Positions 40,254 to 50,837 of a DNA stretch of 64,000 nt are shown in pieces. The stretch covers positions 124,001-188,000 of the forward strand of contig NZ_CAJZAG010000006.1 in NCBI RefSeq assembly GCF_914271485.1. The letters run 5' to 3'. Numbering within the stretch: position 1 is the first letter of the stretch; the number at the start of each line of letters is the position of its first letter. The translations under genes were made by a program, and so were the position numbers. This stretch comes from Cupriavidus pampae. Lineage in GTDB: Bacteria > Pseudomonadota > Gammaproteobacteria > Burkholderiales > Burkholderiaceae. The notes beneath the pieces were generated by a model that did no database searches, was not told where the DNA came from, and was given only the letters and a program-made list of their open reading frames with translations.

Positions 40254-42473
40254 TCAGGGCTGGCGCGGCTTTCCGGTCGGCGATGCCGCGTTCTTCACGC
40301 TCGCGCCGCGCACCTCGATGGCGATGTGATCGACGACTTTCCCGGCGGCATCGACAAGCTCGATGCGGTGGCGTCCCGGCCATGGCAGCCACCCGGCCTC
40401 CCCACCGCGCGCGAGTGGCTTGCCGTCGAGCCGCCAGCTCACGCCGGTGGCGGCTTCCCCCGTCGGCGCCGTGGCATGAAACCAGACCCGCTGGGCGTTC
40501 GGCGGGATATCGGGATCGAGCGCAAAGACAGTGCCGTCGGCCGGACTGGCGATCGCTGCGCGCGCATTGCCCCGTGGTGCGGCCGCCGCGACACTCACAC
40601 GCGGCAGTTCGGTGCCGGCGAGAAACACTTCCTCGCGCGCCGGCTCCAGGTTCTGGTCGAAGCTGAGGCTGATACGACGCACGCCTGCGGGAAGTTCTGG
40701 TGCGCGGCTCGGCGCCGACCCATGCAACGCGTCCATCACGTCATGCCAGATCGGCGCGGCGCCGGTCACGCCAGACACATCGTGCATCGCGGCCCCGCTG
40801 GCGTTGCCGACCCACACGCCCACGGTGTAACGCTGCGACCACCCGATGCACCAGTTATCGCGCATGTCCTTGCTGGTGCCGGTCTTCACCGCCGTCCAGA
40901 AGCGCGTGGTCAGCGGACTGTCGAGCCCGAACGTGCGGGCACGCGCGTGGCGGTCGGCGAGCACGTCACCGATCACGTAGGCAGCCGCCGGCAGCATCAC
41001 CGTGTGTGCGGCGGGAGCTGCATCCCCCGCACGCAAGCGCGGCGGGCTGTAGGCGCCGCCGTTGGCGAACGCGCGATAGGCATTGGTCAGCGACAGCAGC
41101 GAGACATCGGCGCTGCCGAGCGCGAGGCTGTAACCGTAGTAATCGCCAGACTGCGGGAGCGGCAGCCCGAGTGCCACCAGCCGCCGGTGAAAACGATGCG
41201 GCGTCACCATCACCAGCGTTCGCACGGCGGGTACGTTGAGCGACGCGCCCAGCGCCGCGCGCAGGCTGACCCAACCCGCGTACTGGTGATCGTAGTTCTG
41301 CGGAATGTAGAGACCGCCGCCGGTCGGCAGGTTCACCGGTCGATCGTCGAGCAATGAGGCCGCGGTGACGCGGCGCTCTTCGAGCGCCTGCGCGTACAGG
41401 AACGGCTTGAGCGTCGAGCCGGCCTGGCGCAGCGCCGCCGCATGGTCGACCTGCGCGGCAGCCGACAGCGTGCCCGACGATCCGACATAGGCGAGCACGT
41501 CGCCGCTGGCGTTGTCGATCACGATGACCGCGCCATCCTCGACGTTGCGACCGGCGAGTTCGCGCAGATGGCGATCGAGGCTCGCCACCGCCGCGCGCTG
41601 CACGCGCGCGTCGAGCGTAGAGACGATGCGCGCGGGGGGTGCTGCGTTGCCGCCCGCTGCCTGCGCCACGAGCAGACGACCCAGATGCGGCGCGAGATTG
41701 GCGCCCGCGGGCTTCATTGCGCCCGCGCCGCTCGCGCGCAGTAGCGCCAGTTCGGTAAAACCGTCGAGCCCATCGCATTCGCGCGGCAACTGCATCTCGC
41801 GCAGGATGCCGCAGGCGCGTCGCGCAACCTGTGCGGCGCTGGCATTGGGCGCGCGCACCAGCGCGACGGCCAGCGCCGACTCGCGCGCGTCGAGCCCGCT
41901 CGGCACCTTGCCGAACAGTGTCTGCGACATCGCCGACAGCCCGACCAGTTCGCCGCGAAACGGTACGAGATTCAGATACGCCTCGAGGATCTGGCCCTTG
42001 CTCCAGTTCCGCTCGAGCGATGCCGCACTGACGGCCTGACCCACCTTCTGGCTCATGCTGCGGCCGCGGCCCGCGCGCAGATCGTCGTCGAGCAGGCCCG
42101 CCAGCTGCATCGTCAGCGTGGACGCGCCACGCGTGCGCGTGTTCCACAGGTTGGCCCACGCGGCCGCCGCCACGCCCTGCCAATCGACGCCACTGTGTGC
42201 ATAGAAACGGCGATCCTCGGACAACACGATGGCCGTGCGCAGCGCCGGCGAGGTCTCGGTGAGCGCGACCCAGTCGCCACGTCGCGCGCGGAAGTCATCG
42301 CGCACACGCGCCACCGTTTCGCCATGCCGATCGACAACCACCACATCGGCACTGCGCCATGCTTCGCGCACGGTGCCGAACGTCGGCACCGCCAGCGCGG
42401 CCGGCATGGTGAGCACAGCCACCACGGCCAGCGTAAGGCGTGCCAGGCGACGGGAGCGCGGGGCGTGTGGCAT
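40254..42473 (-). CDS. pbpC: Penicillin-binding protein 1C (bifunctional peptidoglycan synthase)
   Basis: A class A PBP with an N-terminal membrane anchor, then a GT51 glycosyltransferase domain (SEDRRFY at 85-91, catalytic Glu86; GASTLTMQ at 116-123). The transpeptidase domain has active Ser353 in GSTLK and a KTGT box, and there is a C-terminal PBP1C-specific domain. Length 739 residues is usual. It starts 6 bp after the yhhN stop. Together with the alpha-2-macroglobulin gene this recreates the known yfhM-pbpC pairing. Confidence 0.95.
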   Translation of the reverse strand: MPHAPRSRRLARLTLAVVAVLTMPAALAVPTFGTVREAWRSADVVVVDRHGETVARVRDDFRARRGDWVALTETSPALRTAIVLSEDRRFYAHSGVDWQGVAAAAWANLWNTRTRGASTLTMQLAGLLDDDLRAGRGRSMSQKVGQAVSAASLERNWSKGQILEAYLNLVPFRGELVGLSAMSQTLFGKVPSGLDARESALAVALVRAPNASAAQVARRACGILREMQLPRECDGLDGFTELALLRASGAGAMKPAGANLAPHLGRLLVAQAAGGNAAPPARIVSTLDARVQRAAVASLDRHLRELAGRNVEDGAVIVIDNASGDVLAYVGSSGTLSAAAQVDHAAALRQAGSTLKPFLYAQALEERRVTAASLLDDRPVNLPTGGGLYIPQNYDHQYAGWVSLRAALGASLNVPAVRTLVMVTPHRFHRRLVALGLPLPQSGDYYGYSLALGSADVSLLSLTNAYRAFANGGAYSPPRLRAGDAAPAAHTVMLPAAAYVIGDVLADRHARARTFGLDSPLTTRFWTAVKTGTSKDMRDNWCIGWSQRYTVGVWVGNASGAAMHDVSGVTGAAPIWHDVMDALHGSAPSRAPELPAGVRRISLSFDQNLEPAREEVFLAGTELPRVSVAAAAPRGNARAAIASPADGTVFALDPDIPPNAQRVWFHATAPTGEAATGVSWRLDGKPLARGGEAGWLPWPGRHRIELVDAAGKVVDHIAIEVRGASVKNAASPTGKPRQP

Positions 42474-42479
42474 GACCGT

Positions 42480-43211
42480 CTACGCGCCGTCGGTGGCCGC
42501 CGGCGCGGCGTCCGTGTGCCGATGGCCGACGATGCCCGCGACGATCAGCACCTGCGCGGCCGCATAGAACCACCAGATGCCCAGCTGATACGTATCGAAC
42601 GCCGACAGGAAGCGCGCGGTACCGATCAACGCATCCGAGATCAGGAAGCAGATCGCACCCAGCGCGGTAAGCGGCGTGGGCAGCCGCGCCAGCAACGCCG
42701 CGCACGCCATGGCCGCGAGCACGCCGATGTACACCACCACCGGCAGCGTAAGCTCGCCGAGATTGGGCCAGAAGCGGCTGAGCAGCGTGCCCGCCGCACC
42801 GATGATCAAGCCGCAACCGATCAGCCGATGCGCGCGCAGATCGGCGCCGAGCGGTACGAACAGACGCAGATATGCAAGATGCGCGAGCAGGAACGCGCTC
42901 AGCCCGCCAATAAACGAGATGCGCAGCCCCGGCATCGCCAGCAGGAGGTCACCGATTGCGGAGAACACGAGTGCCACGACCAGCCAGCGGCGCTCGCCGA
43001 GTGGTCGATGGAACCACGCGGCGCGCGCCAGCAGCAGCGCCATCGCGCACTTCCACAGCGGCTGATACGAAACCTGCCCGGTCAGCGGCGCGCCAGGCGG
43101 CAGCACCATCGCAGCCTGCAACAGCAACACACCATAGATGATGCCCGCGACCGCACCCATGAACCACCACTCGCGCACGCGCGCGGGAATGTTGACGGCA
43201 AAGCGAATCAC
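42480..43211 (-). CDS. YhhN/TMEM86-family membrane protein (lysoplasmalogenase-like)
   Basis: A 243-residue integral membrane protein with about eight hydrophobic segments. Family features include FSAIGDLLLAMPG and CFLISDALIGTARFL, with the paired Asp residues typical of the YhhN/lysoplasmalogenase group. It starts with GTG at 43211, which overlaps the TGA of the alpha-2-macroglobulin gene (GTGA). Longer open frames up to 43577 overlap that gene and are rejected. It lies between the a2M and pbpC genes in a tight operon. Confidence 0.85.
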   Translation of the reverse strand: MIRFAVNIPARVREWWFMGAVAGIIYGVLLLQAAMVLPPGAPLTGQVSYQPLWKCAMALLLARAAWFHRPLGERRWLVVALVFSAIGDLLLAMPGLRISFIGGLSAFLLAHLAYLRLFVPLGADLRAHRLIGCGLIIGAAGTLLSRFWPNLGELTLPVVVYIGVLAAMACAALLARLPTPLTALGAICFLISDALIGTARFLSAFDTYQLGIWWFYAAAQVLIVAGIVGHRHTDAAPAATDGA

Positions 43212-46200
43212 GGGCGCGCCCCCACAGTCAGGCGTTCCACCGGCAAAGCACCGAACACGTCTGGCGCGTACATCGCTTCCGCGCGTACCGGTGGCAGCGC
43301 GAACTCGCCGGCATTGTTGAGCCGCACCGTGTACTCGACCGTAAAGCCGCCCTTCGGCACGTAGTCGTAGTAAGCACGATAGGCCTCGGGCGTGCGCTCG
43401 ACAAACGTCGCATAGGTGCCGCCCTGCTGGCCACGCGTGGCAATCTCCGAATCGCGGCCGAGGCCACTGCCGAGGATCGTCGCGCCGGTCGGCACGGGAT
43501 CGCTGACCACCACCCACGTCATGTCGGCCTGCGCGTCGACATCGAGCTTCACGCGATAGGTATCGCCGCGCGACCATTTACCCGCCACCGCCTGCTCCAC
43601 CGGCGTCACCGTGCGACGAATGCGATAGCCCGCTGCGATGGGTTCGCGTAACGGTACCGCGGCCAGCGCGCGCACCGTCGCCCATGGGCGTCCGCCGCCC
43701 GCGTGTTCCACCTGCAATGGGGCGGACGCGCCGGCAGCCGGCCACGCCAGATCGACGCTACCGGTGGCAATGCCATCGCGTGTGGTCGCGCGGGCCCAGT
43801 CGAATGCGCGCGACTCCGCGCCAAGCGTGGCGCGTGTGGTGCCGTTGACGGGCGTGCGCTCGTAGGTCTGCGCATAACGCGCAATCGCCAGCACGCCCCA
43901 CGCGTTGGCCGTGGTCGTACTCCACGCGCCGCGCGCCTGACGTCCCAGCAGGCCCGTCACCAGTTGCGGCACATCGTCCTTCCATGCCGGCAGTTGCGAG
44001 GCCACTGAGAGCAGCCGTGCCGCATTGACGTCGCCATTGGCCATCACCCACCACCAGTTGTCGTCACGCTCGGTGGAGAACACCAGACGCGTGCCCTGCA
44101 CCGTCAGCCGGCTGCGCAACAGTTGCTGTGCCTCCGCCACGCGCGCGTCGTGCTGCGGGATATCGGACACGCGCGACAGCAGCGACAACCAGTCGATCAG
44201 CGCAGAGGTCGGCCATTGCGCGGGCAGGATCTGGATCGAGCCAAGCATGCGCGCCTGCGCATGCCCCGAGCGCGACAGCGCCTCGAGCGCCGCGAGCTTG
44301 CGAACTTCGAGGTCCATCGTCGCGGACTGCGGTGCCCAGCGCGGCGGCGTGATGCGACCTTCGACGAAAGCGGTCAGCCCACGCTCCATCTGCGCGCGCA
44401 GCGCATCGGGCACGCGCATCGGCAGCCCCGCGCGCGCGGCCTCGTCGGTGAGCGCCAGCAGGTAGGCGGTCAGCGTGACGCTGCCTGCCGTGGCATCGCT
44501 CGACAGCGGGAAGTACGACGCTAGCCCGTTGCCATCGAGGTACGACGGTAGCTGCGCCATCAACGCATCCCATGCGGCCGCGTCGCCAAGGCCGATGGCT
44601 TTCGACGTGCGTTGCTCGAGGCACGAGAACGGATACGCGCGGAACCACTCGCGCACGCCCGGCATGCCGCCCGCAAGCGACGACTGCAACGACACCTGCA
44701 GGCCGCCGCGCAGCTTGCCAGTGGGATCGGTCAATGCCTCGGCCGGCGCCTGGACCGGAATCGACAGTGAAGGCGACAATTGCGCGAGCGTGGCCTGTTG
44801 CACCGTGACCGGCACGGCAGGCACGATCTGCTGCGACAGCTTGAGGCGATCGCTGGCACTACCGGTGCCCTTTTCTGCCGCCTGCACTTCCCACTGGATC
44901 GTGCCGCTGCGACTGTAGGCGAGCAATGCGGGCGCGGTCACGTCCCAGCCGATCTCGCGCGCTTCGCCGGGCGGCAGCTGCACCGTCTGCGGCGGCAGCG
45001 TTTGCGTATCGACCAGCGTGGCGCGCGCCGTCGCTTCCACCGTCATGGCACGCTGCGTGGTATTGCGCAACGTGAACATCGCGCGATAACGATCGTCCTC
45101 GCGCACCAGCAGCGGCAGGCCCGCAATCATCTGCAGATCCTGCGTCGCCGCGATGCTCGCGCTACCCGTGCCGAAGCGGCCCACACCAAGGTCCGCCACC
45201 GCGACGATACGGAAGCTCGTGAGCGAATCGTTGAGTGGCACCTCGAGCGATGCGCGACCCTCCGCATCGAGCTGCACGCGCGGATTCCACAACAGCAGCG
45301 TGTCGAACAGCTCGCGCGTGGGACTCTTGCCACCACCACCGCCCGCGGGCACGGCCTTGCGACCATAGTGACGCCGGCCGATGATCTCCATCTGCGCGGT
45401 CGAGGTCTCCACACCATAGCTGCGCCGCTGCAACATGGCATCGAGCAAATTCCAACTCGTGTTCGGCATCAGTTCGAGCAGCGCCTGATCGACCGCCGCG
45501 AGCGCGACTTCCGCATTGGCGGCGGGCTTGCCATCCGGCAGCTTCACCTGCAGCGCGACGCGCGCCTTGCCACGTACCGGATAGGTGGACTTGTCGGGCG
45601 TGACGGTGACGTCGAGGCGATGCGCCTCGTTGCCCACGCGAATCTCGGCGAGCCCGAGGCGAAACGCCGGCTTCGACAGATCGACCAGCGGCGATGGCGC
45701 CACGTACTCGCGTCCTTCCGCGCGGAACGCGCGCCACCAATCGACGGGCTGGCGCCAGCCCCACGTGAAGAACGAATACCAGGGCACGTCGCGCAGGCGG
45801 CCACGTAGCGACAGCACCGAGACGTACACGTTCGGTCCCCACTCGGGCTTTACCTTGAGGCGCACCGACGGATCGTCGCCGCGCAGCTCCACGACCTGCG
45901 TCTCGATCACGCCTTCGCGTTCCACCGCCACCAGCGCGGTAGCGCGACGGAACGGCATGCGTACCTGGAACACCGCGGTCTCTCCGGGCGCATACGACTT
46001 CTTCTCGGGAATCACGTCCATGCGGTCGTGGTTCTCGCCGCCGAACCACAATTCGCCCGCGCGCGTGACCCACACGGTGGTGGCGGCACGCGACATGCGC
46101 CCATCGCCGTCGCGCACGATCGCGGTCAGCTCGACCTCGCCTGCCTGCGTGAGCGCCACGTTGCAGTTTGCGCGACCCTGCGCGTCGGTGCGGGCCTCGC

Positions 46201-49165
46201 ACACGGTGCCAAGGTCCTTCATCTCGCTGCGGTTGTCGTATTGATAGAAGCCGCCGACCACGCGTTTGCGCGCCGAGGTGTTGATGCGCAGGCGCGCCTG
46301 AATCTGTATCGGCATGTCCGCCAGCGCCTTGCCTTGCGTATCGAGCGCGAGGCCCTGCACCGCGATCTTTTGCGTAACGGAGACCCAGTTGCCCGCGCGA
46401 ATGCCCGCCACCACGCCAGCCGGCCACACCGGCACGGTTTGACGCAGCGTCTGGATCTCGCCGTTCGGGTCGGCAAAGCCGGCCTCGAGCACGAGGTCGG
46501 TCGGCAGTTCGATTTTCGGCAGATCCTTGAGCGTGGTCTTGGCGGCGCCGTTGCGATCGAGCGTCACACGCACCTTGTCGGCGATCAGGCGTTCCGGCTG
46601 CGAGGCGGTGTCTTCATCATCGGCATCCTCGTCACCGGCCCCGGCCTGCTTGCGCTGCCGCGGCGGCTCGAACGAAAAGTCGTCGTAGTCCGCAAAGTTC
46701 ACCGACTTCTGCCGCAGCAGCGCGGACAGTTGCACGGGCAGGCCCGCGGCCCCGCCGCCGGAGAGGTAGTGGATTTCCATGCCAACCGGCACCGACGACG
46801 GCGCGATCAACGCATTGCCCTTCGCCTTCGGATCCTTGTCCGCCTGCAGCGTGCCCGCGAGCACGGGCAGACGGAAAGCTTCGGCGCGAAAGCCACCGGT
46901 GTCCAGCGACTGCCCGCTCGCATAGACCAGCGCGGTTGCATACTGTCCGAGCTTGGCGGCCGGTGGAATCTGGAACGTGTTCTCGGCACTGCGGCCACCG
47001 GTTGCCGTGGCGCGCCATTGCAGCGGCATCTCGTAGGTCTGGCCGCTGCCCTCATGCGTGATGACGAGTTTCACGGGCATCGCCTTGTCACCCGCGGGCA
47101 GGCCGAAACCCTGCAGGGTCTCGGTGCGCAGCAGATGCTTCATCGATACGGTCTCGCCCAGGCGCAGCAGCGTGCGATCGAACACGGTGTGCGCGCGCAG
47201 CGTCTGCGTCGCGCTCATATTGGTGGGCACGTTGAAGCGCCATGTTTCGATACCGCGATTCCAGTCCGACAGCACGAACGCCATGTCGGCCTTGCCGCGC
47301 GCCTGCGGATGATCGGCGCCGATACGCGCGGAAGCAAAGTAGCCGGAGAGGCCGTTGGCGCAATCGTCATGACGCGCTTCCGGCAGCTTGTCGAAGCGCG
47401 CGACGCCGCTGGCGTCGGTACGCGCTTCGCCGTACAGCTTGCCCTCGCAGTCACGCACAGCCACCGCAGCGTTGGCCACCGGTTTGCCATCGTCGAGCGA
47501 CGTCACCCACACCAGCCCACTCAGATCGCCATCGGTCGCGCCACGCGCGATCTTCAGATGCACGCCGAGGTTGGTGACCAGCGCGGCGGTGCGCACGTAC
47601 ATCGGCGCCTGACGGCCGAGCAGCGCGGCACCGAGTCGCGGCGACGCGATCTCCACCACGTGGAAGCCCGGCTCGGGCAGCGGAATACCCACCACCTCGA
47701 ACGGCCGCGGATCGCCGCCGGTCAGCTTGGGGATATCGAGTCTGCGCACGCCCGGCGCCTTGTCGAGCAGCGAGACCGAACGCGTTTCGATGGACGGTGC
47801 ATTGCGCGGATTGCGCACGCCATACGGCGAGTTGCCGGCGAGCACCGCATCGAGCTCGCCGCGCGTCCACGATTGTTCGTGCATGCGCTTGACCAGACCG
47901 AGCCAGCGCAACACCGCGCCATCGTCATCGACCTTGAGGCGCGCCACGATCCCCGCCTGTGCGCGCACGGTGCTGGCAGGCAGATCGGCTTCCACGTTGC
48001 GCAGTGTGACGGGCAGCAGCGGCGGAAAATCCTCCGACGATTTGTTGCGCGGCACATCGGCGAAGCGCTCGACCACACCGAACGGTGCCGCCGAGAACTT
48101 CGCGAGCGGCGGTAGCGCGGCCATGGTGACCTTGAGCGGGAACAGGTCGGCGTTGGTCAGCGTGCGGCCGGCGTCGTCTTTCAGATCCTTCGGCGCCTCG
48201 ATCGTCAGCGCGGCATTCTCCGCGAACGGCGGCGGAAACGATATCGACTCCACCGCGGCATCGGGCGACAGATCCGGATCGAAGGTCGGCGCGCGATCGC
48301 CCGATGGCGTCTTCAACACCACGCGCTCGGCCACCTTGCGTGGCACCGGCGCCGTGAACGTGACGCGCAGCGGCCGCAGCGGCGTGCACGGTGCCTCGGC
48401 ACGTTCGCGCTCGCAGGTGAAACCGGCCGCAAAGGCCTCGCGCACGGTGAAGTCGAAACGGCGCGCATCGCGCGTGGCCACTCCCGACGGCGTCGCAATA
48501 CCAGCATCGAGCACGAGCTGCATGCGCGCACCCGACGGCAGGCGCTGCTGGCAGGCGAGCAGATGAATCGCTTCCGGCGTCTGCTTCGCGAAGTCGGCCC
48601 AGCGAATCGCGCCGAGCACCGTCTCGCGATCTTTGCCGGACAGCAGGCGCACGGGAATGCGTTCGCCAAGGCCTTCGGCCTGGCACCATGCATGAGACTG
48701 GATCGAGCCCGCCGTGGCCGCGCCATTGAAGCGCAGCGCAAAGACCTGATCCTCCTCGATCTGGCCGCCCGACGGCCGTGCCGAGAGCACCGTGGGCCCG
48801 CCGGTCTCGAAGCGATACTCGGGCTTGCCGCTGTAGGCCTTGCCCGCCACGCTCTTGAGCCCGCTTGTCATCCGCACCCCGCAGCGCACGCCCGGGGGCA
48901 GATCCTGCTCGAAGTCGAACACCCAGTTGCTGGCATCGACCCAGCGGCCCTGGCCATTCGTGCCGCCTCCCTGACAGGACACCGCGGCAGGCGGTGCCGC
49001 CTTGAGGTCGCCCATCGGCACCATCGGTTCGTCGAAGCGGATGGCCACCTGCCGCACACGCGGCACCACCCCCTCCGGCGAAAAACGCGTGATCTGCGCG
49101 GCAAACGCCTGCGCCGCACTCAGCGCGGCCAGCGACGCGAACCCGACGGCGACGATTCCCCTCAT
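43208..49165 (-). CDS. Bacterial alpha-2-macroglobulin (YfhM/MagD-like) protease trap
   Basis: A very large periplasmic protein (1985 residues) thought to trap attacking proteases. A signal peptide (VAVGFASLAALSAAQAFA) starts at 49165 behind GGGAGGGG. There is no lipobox cysteine, so it is probably soluble. Repeated MG beta-domains fill the N-terminal three quarters. The thioester motif CLEQ (Cys1515, Gln1518, in YPFSCLEQ) is intact, followed by the alpha-helical thioester domain. It is longer than E. coli YfhM (about 1650). It is the first gene of an operon with yhhN and pbpC. Confidence 0.93.
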   Translation of the reverse strand: MRGIVAVGFASLAALSAAQAFAAQITRFSPEGVVPRVRQVAIRFDEPMVPMGDLKAAPPAAVSCQGGGTNGQGRWVDASNWVFDFEQDLPPGVRCGVRMTSGLKSVAGKAYSGKPEYRFETGGPTVLSARPSGGQIEEDQVFALRFNGAATAGSIQSHAWCQAEGLGERIPVRLLSGKDRETVLGAIRWADFAKQTPEAIHLLACQQRLPSGARMQLVLDAGIATPSGVATRDARRFDFTVREAFAAGFTCERERAEAPCTPLRPLRVTFTAPVPRKVAERVVLKTPSGDRAPTFDPDLSPDAAVESISFPPPFAENAALTIEAPKDLKDDAGRTLTNADLFPLKVTMAALPPLAKFSAAPFGVVERFADVPRNKSSEDFPPLLPVTLRNVEADLPASTVRAQAGIVARLKVDDDGAVLRWLGLVKRMHEQSWTRGELDAVLAGNSPYGVRNPRNAPSIETRSVSLLDKAPGVRRLDIPKLTGGDPRPFEVVGIPLPEPGFHVVEIASPRLGAALLGRQAPMYVRTAALVTNLGVHLKIARGATDGDLSGLVWVTSLDDGKPVANAAVAVRDCEGKLYGEARTDASGVARFDKLPEARHDDCANGLSGYFASARIGADHPQARGKADMAFVLSDWNRGIETWRFNVPTNMSATQTLRAHTVFDRTLLRLGETVSMKHLLRTETLQGFGLPAGDKAMPVKLVITHEGSGQTYEMPLQWRATATGGRSAENTFQIPPAAKLGQYATALVYASGQSLDTGGFRAEAFRLPVLAGTLQADKDPKAKGNALIAPSSVPVGMEIHYLSGGGAAGLPVQLSALLRQKSVNFADYDDFSFEPPRQRKQAGAGDEDADDEDTASQPERLIADKVRVTLDRNGAAKTTLKDLPKIELPTDLVLEAGFADPNGEIQTLRQTVPVWPAGVVAGIRAGNWVSVTQKIAVQGLALDTQGKALADMPIQIQARLRINTSARKRVVGGFYQYDNRSEMKDLGTVCEARTDAQGRANCNVALTQAGEVELTAIVRDGDGRMSRAATTVWVTRAGELWFGGENHDRMDVIPEKKSYAPGETAVFQVRMPFRRATALVAVEREGVIETQVVELRGDDPSVRLKVKPEWGPNVYVSVLSLRGRLRDVPWYSFFTWGWRQPVDWWRAFRAEGREYVAPSPLVDLSKPAFRLGLAEIRVGNEAHRLDVTVTPDKSTYPVRGKARVALQVKLPDGKPAANAEVALAAVDQALLELMPNTSWNLLDAMLQRRSYGVETSTAQMEIIGRRHYGRKAVPAGGGGGKSPTRELFDTLLLWNPRVQLDAEGRASLEVPLNDSLTSFRIVAVADLGVGRFGTGSASIAATQDLQMIAGLPLLVREDDRYRAMFTLRNTTQRAMTVEATARATLVDTQTLPPQTVQLPPGEAREIGWDVTAPALLAYSRSGTIQWEVQAAEKGTGSASDRLKLSQQIVPAVPVTVQQATLAQLSPSLSIPVQAPAEALTDPTGKLRGGLQVSLQSSLAGGMPGVREWFRAYPFSCLEQRTSKAIGLGDAAAWDALMAQLPSYLDGNGLASYFPLSSDATAGSVTLTAYLLALTDEAARAGLPMRVPDALRAQMERGLTAFVEGRITPPRWAPQSATMDLEVRKLAALEALSRSGHAQARMLGSIQILPAQWPTSALIDWLSLLSRVSDIPQHDARVAEAQQLLRSRLTVQGTRLVFSTERDDNWWWVMANGDVNAARLLSVASQLPAWKDDVPQLVTGLLGRQARGAWSTTTANAWGVLAIARYAQTYERTPVNGTTRATLGAESRAFDWARATTRDGIATGSVDLAWPAAGASAPLQVEHAGGGRPWATVRALAAVPLREPIAAGYRIRRTVTPVEQAVAGKWSRGDTYRVKLDVDAQADMTWVVVSDPVPTGATILGSGLGRDSEIATRGQQGGTYATFVERTPEAYRAYYDYVPKGGFTVEYTVRLNNAGEFALPPVRAEAMYAPDVFGALPVERLTVGARP

Positions 49166-49271
49166 CCCTGCCCCTCCCGGTTTTAGCTCTCCGGCGAGCG
49201 TGACATGGGCCGATTGCAAGCGCAAGCCTGCGCACATTTCGGCACGACGGACCGCGCCGGGACTTGTGTTT

Positions 49272-49745
49272 TCAGCGCAGATGGGACAGTGGCAACTGGC
49301 CTTCGCGCTTGAGCGCGGTCAGCACGATATTCGAGCGCACGCTCTCCACACCCGGCACGCGCATCAGTTTCTTCATCGTGAAGTCGGCGAGCAGCGGCAG
49401 ATCCGGCACCACCACGCGCACCAGGTAATCGGCCTCGCCGGCCACCGCGTAGCACTCCTGGACTTCGTCGAGCAGCAGGATCTCCTCGCGGAAGCGCTCC
49501 ACCGCAGTGTCGCCGTGATGCGCAAGCTTGATGCTGATAAACACGACCACACCGAGTCCGAGTGCCTGATGCGACAGATTCACGCGGTAACCGGTAATCA
49601 CGCCATCGGCCTCCAGCCGCGCAATGCGCCGGCCGACCTGGCTCGGTGACAGGTGCACGCGATCGGCAAGCTGCTGGTGCGTGGAGCGTCCATCGGTCTG
49701 CAGGGCCGCCAGCAGCGCCAGATCATAGGTATCAAGCTCGACCAT
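49272..49745 (-). CDS. Lrp/AsnC-family transcriptional regulator
   Basis: A 157-residue regulator with an N-terminal helix-turn-helix (RSTHQQLADRVHLSPSQVGRRIARLE) and a C-terminal RAM ligand-binding domain (AVAGEADYLVRVVVPD). The start MVELDTYDLAL at 49745 is preferred; an ATG at 49760 adds five residues. It is divergent from phhA with a 136 bp shared promoter region, so it probably controls phenylalanine catabolism in response to an aromatic amino acid. Confidence 0.92.
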   Translation of the reverse strand: MVELDTYDLALLAALQTDGRSTHQQLADRVHLSPSQVGRRIARLEADGVITGYRVNLSHQALGLGVVVFISIKLAHHGDTAVERFREEILLLDEVQECYAVAGEADYLVRVVVPDLPLLADFTMKKLMRVPGVESVRSNIVLTALKREGQLPLSHLR

Positions 49746-49881
49746 ACGTATTTTCCGCATCCATCGCCGTAGACATGCGGATTATATGCATACGATCGGC
49801 ATTCATCCCTGAGATTGCGGCCGAATTGCAGCACCGGATCGATAGACTGTGCAGTATTCCCGCATCGCTGGAGCAGCACAC

Positions 49882-50772
49882 ATGATCACCATGACCGAGA
49901 AACTCAGGGAGCAGTTCGACGCCGGCCTGCTGTCCGGGCAGGAGTTACGCGACGACTTCACCATCGCGCAACCGGTCCATCGCTATACCGAGACCGATCA
50001 TGCGATGTGGCGCACGCTGTACGAGCGCCAGGCCACGATGCTCAAGGGACGCGTGTGCAACGAGTTTCTCGAGGGGCTGGAGACGCTCGGTATGGACAAG
50101 CACCGTGTGCCCGACTTCGAGGCGCTCAACGAACGGCTCATGCGCGCGACGGGCTGGCAAGTGGTGGCGGTGCCCGGGCTGGTGCCGGATCAGGTGTTCT
50201 TCGAGCATCTGGCCAACCGCCGCTTTCCCGCGAGCTGGTGGATGCGCAAGCCCGAGCAGCTGGACTACCTGCAGGAGCCCGACTGTTTCCATGACGTGTT
50301 CGGCCACGTGCCGCTGCTGATCAACCCGGTCTTCGCGGACTACATGGAAGCCTACGGCAAGGGTGGCCTCAAGGCGCACGGCCTGGGCGCGCTCGACATG
50401 CTCGCGCGGCTCTACTGGTACACGGTGGAGTTCGGCCTGATGCGCACGCCCGAGGGGCTGCGTATCTACGGCGCCGGCATCTTGTCGAGCCAGGGCGAAT
50501 CCATTTACAGCCTCGATGCGGCGAGCCCCAATCGCATCGGCTTCGACGTGCGACGCATCATGCGCACGCGCTATCGCATCGACACGTTCCAGAAGACGTA
50601 TTTCGTGATCGACAGCTTCGAACAGCTGTTCGACGCCACCGGTCCGGACTTCACTCCGCTGTACGACGCGCTGCGCGACCAGCCCACGCTCGGAGCCGGC
50701 GATATCGCCGCGGGGGATCGTGTGATCCACACCGGCACGCGCGAAGGCTGGGGCGACAGCGAGGACATCTGA
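49882..50772 (+). CDS. phhA: Phenylalanine 4-monooxygenase
   Basis: Converts phenylalanine to tyrosine with tetrahydrobiopterin and Fe(II). The iron ligands are His137 and His142 ([12 protein letters not shown]) and Glu183 (YWYTVEFGL). The start [11 protein letters not shown] at 49882 follows GGAGC; the frame runs on upstream to 49849. Length 296 residues fits bacterial enzymes. It is followed by the pterin-recycling gene. Confidence 0.97.
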   Translation: MITMTEKLREQFDAGLLSGQELRDDFTIAQPVHRYTETDHAMWRTLYERQATMLKGRVCNEFLEGLETLGMDKHRVPDFEALNERLMRATGWQVVAVPGLVPDQVFFEHLANRRFPASWWMRKPEQLDYLQEPDCFHDVFGHVPLLINPVFADYMEAYGKGGLKAHGLGALDMLARLYWYTVEFGLMRTPEGLRIYGAGILSSQGESIYSLDAASPNRIGFDVRRIMRTRYRIDTFQKTYFVIDSFEQLFDATGPDFTPLYDALRDQPTLGAGDIAAGDRVIHTGTREGWGDSEDI

Positions 50773-50837
50773 AGCACAGCCCCCTTTGTGAAACAATCCC
50801 CTTGCGCCAATCCGACGCTATTTCGATCGAGCCCATC

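Noticed and set aside
42480..43577. 365-residue extended version of the YhhN protein
   Set aside because: The extra N-terminal 122 residues overlap the conserved end of the alpha-2-macroglobulin gene. The GTG at 43211 gives a normal YhhN length.
46028..48115. 695-residue plus-strand open frame within the alpha-2-macroglobulin gene
   Set aside because: Shadow frame; the minus-strand gene has a signal peptide, the thioester motif and correct codon bias.
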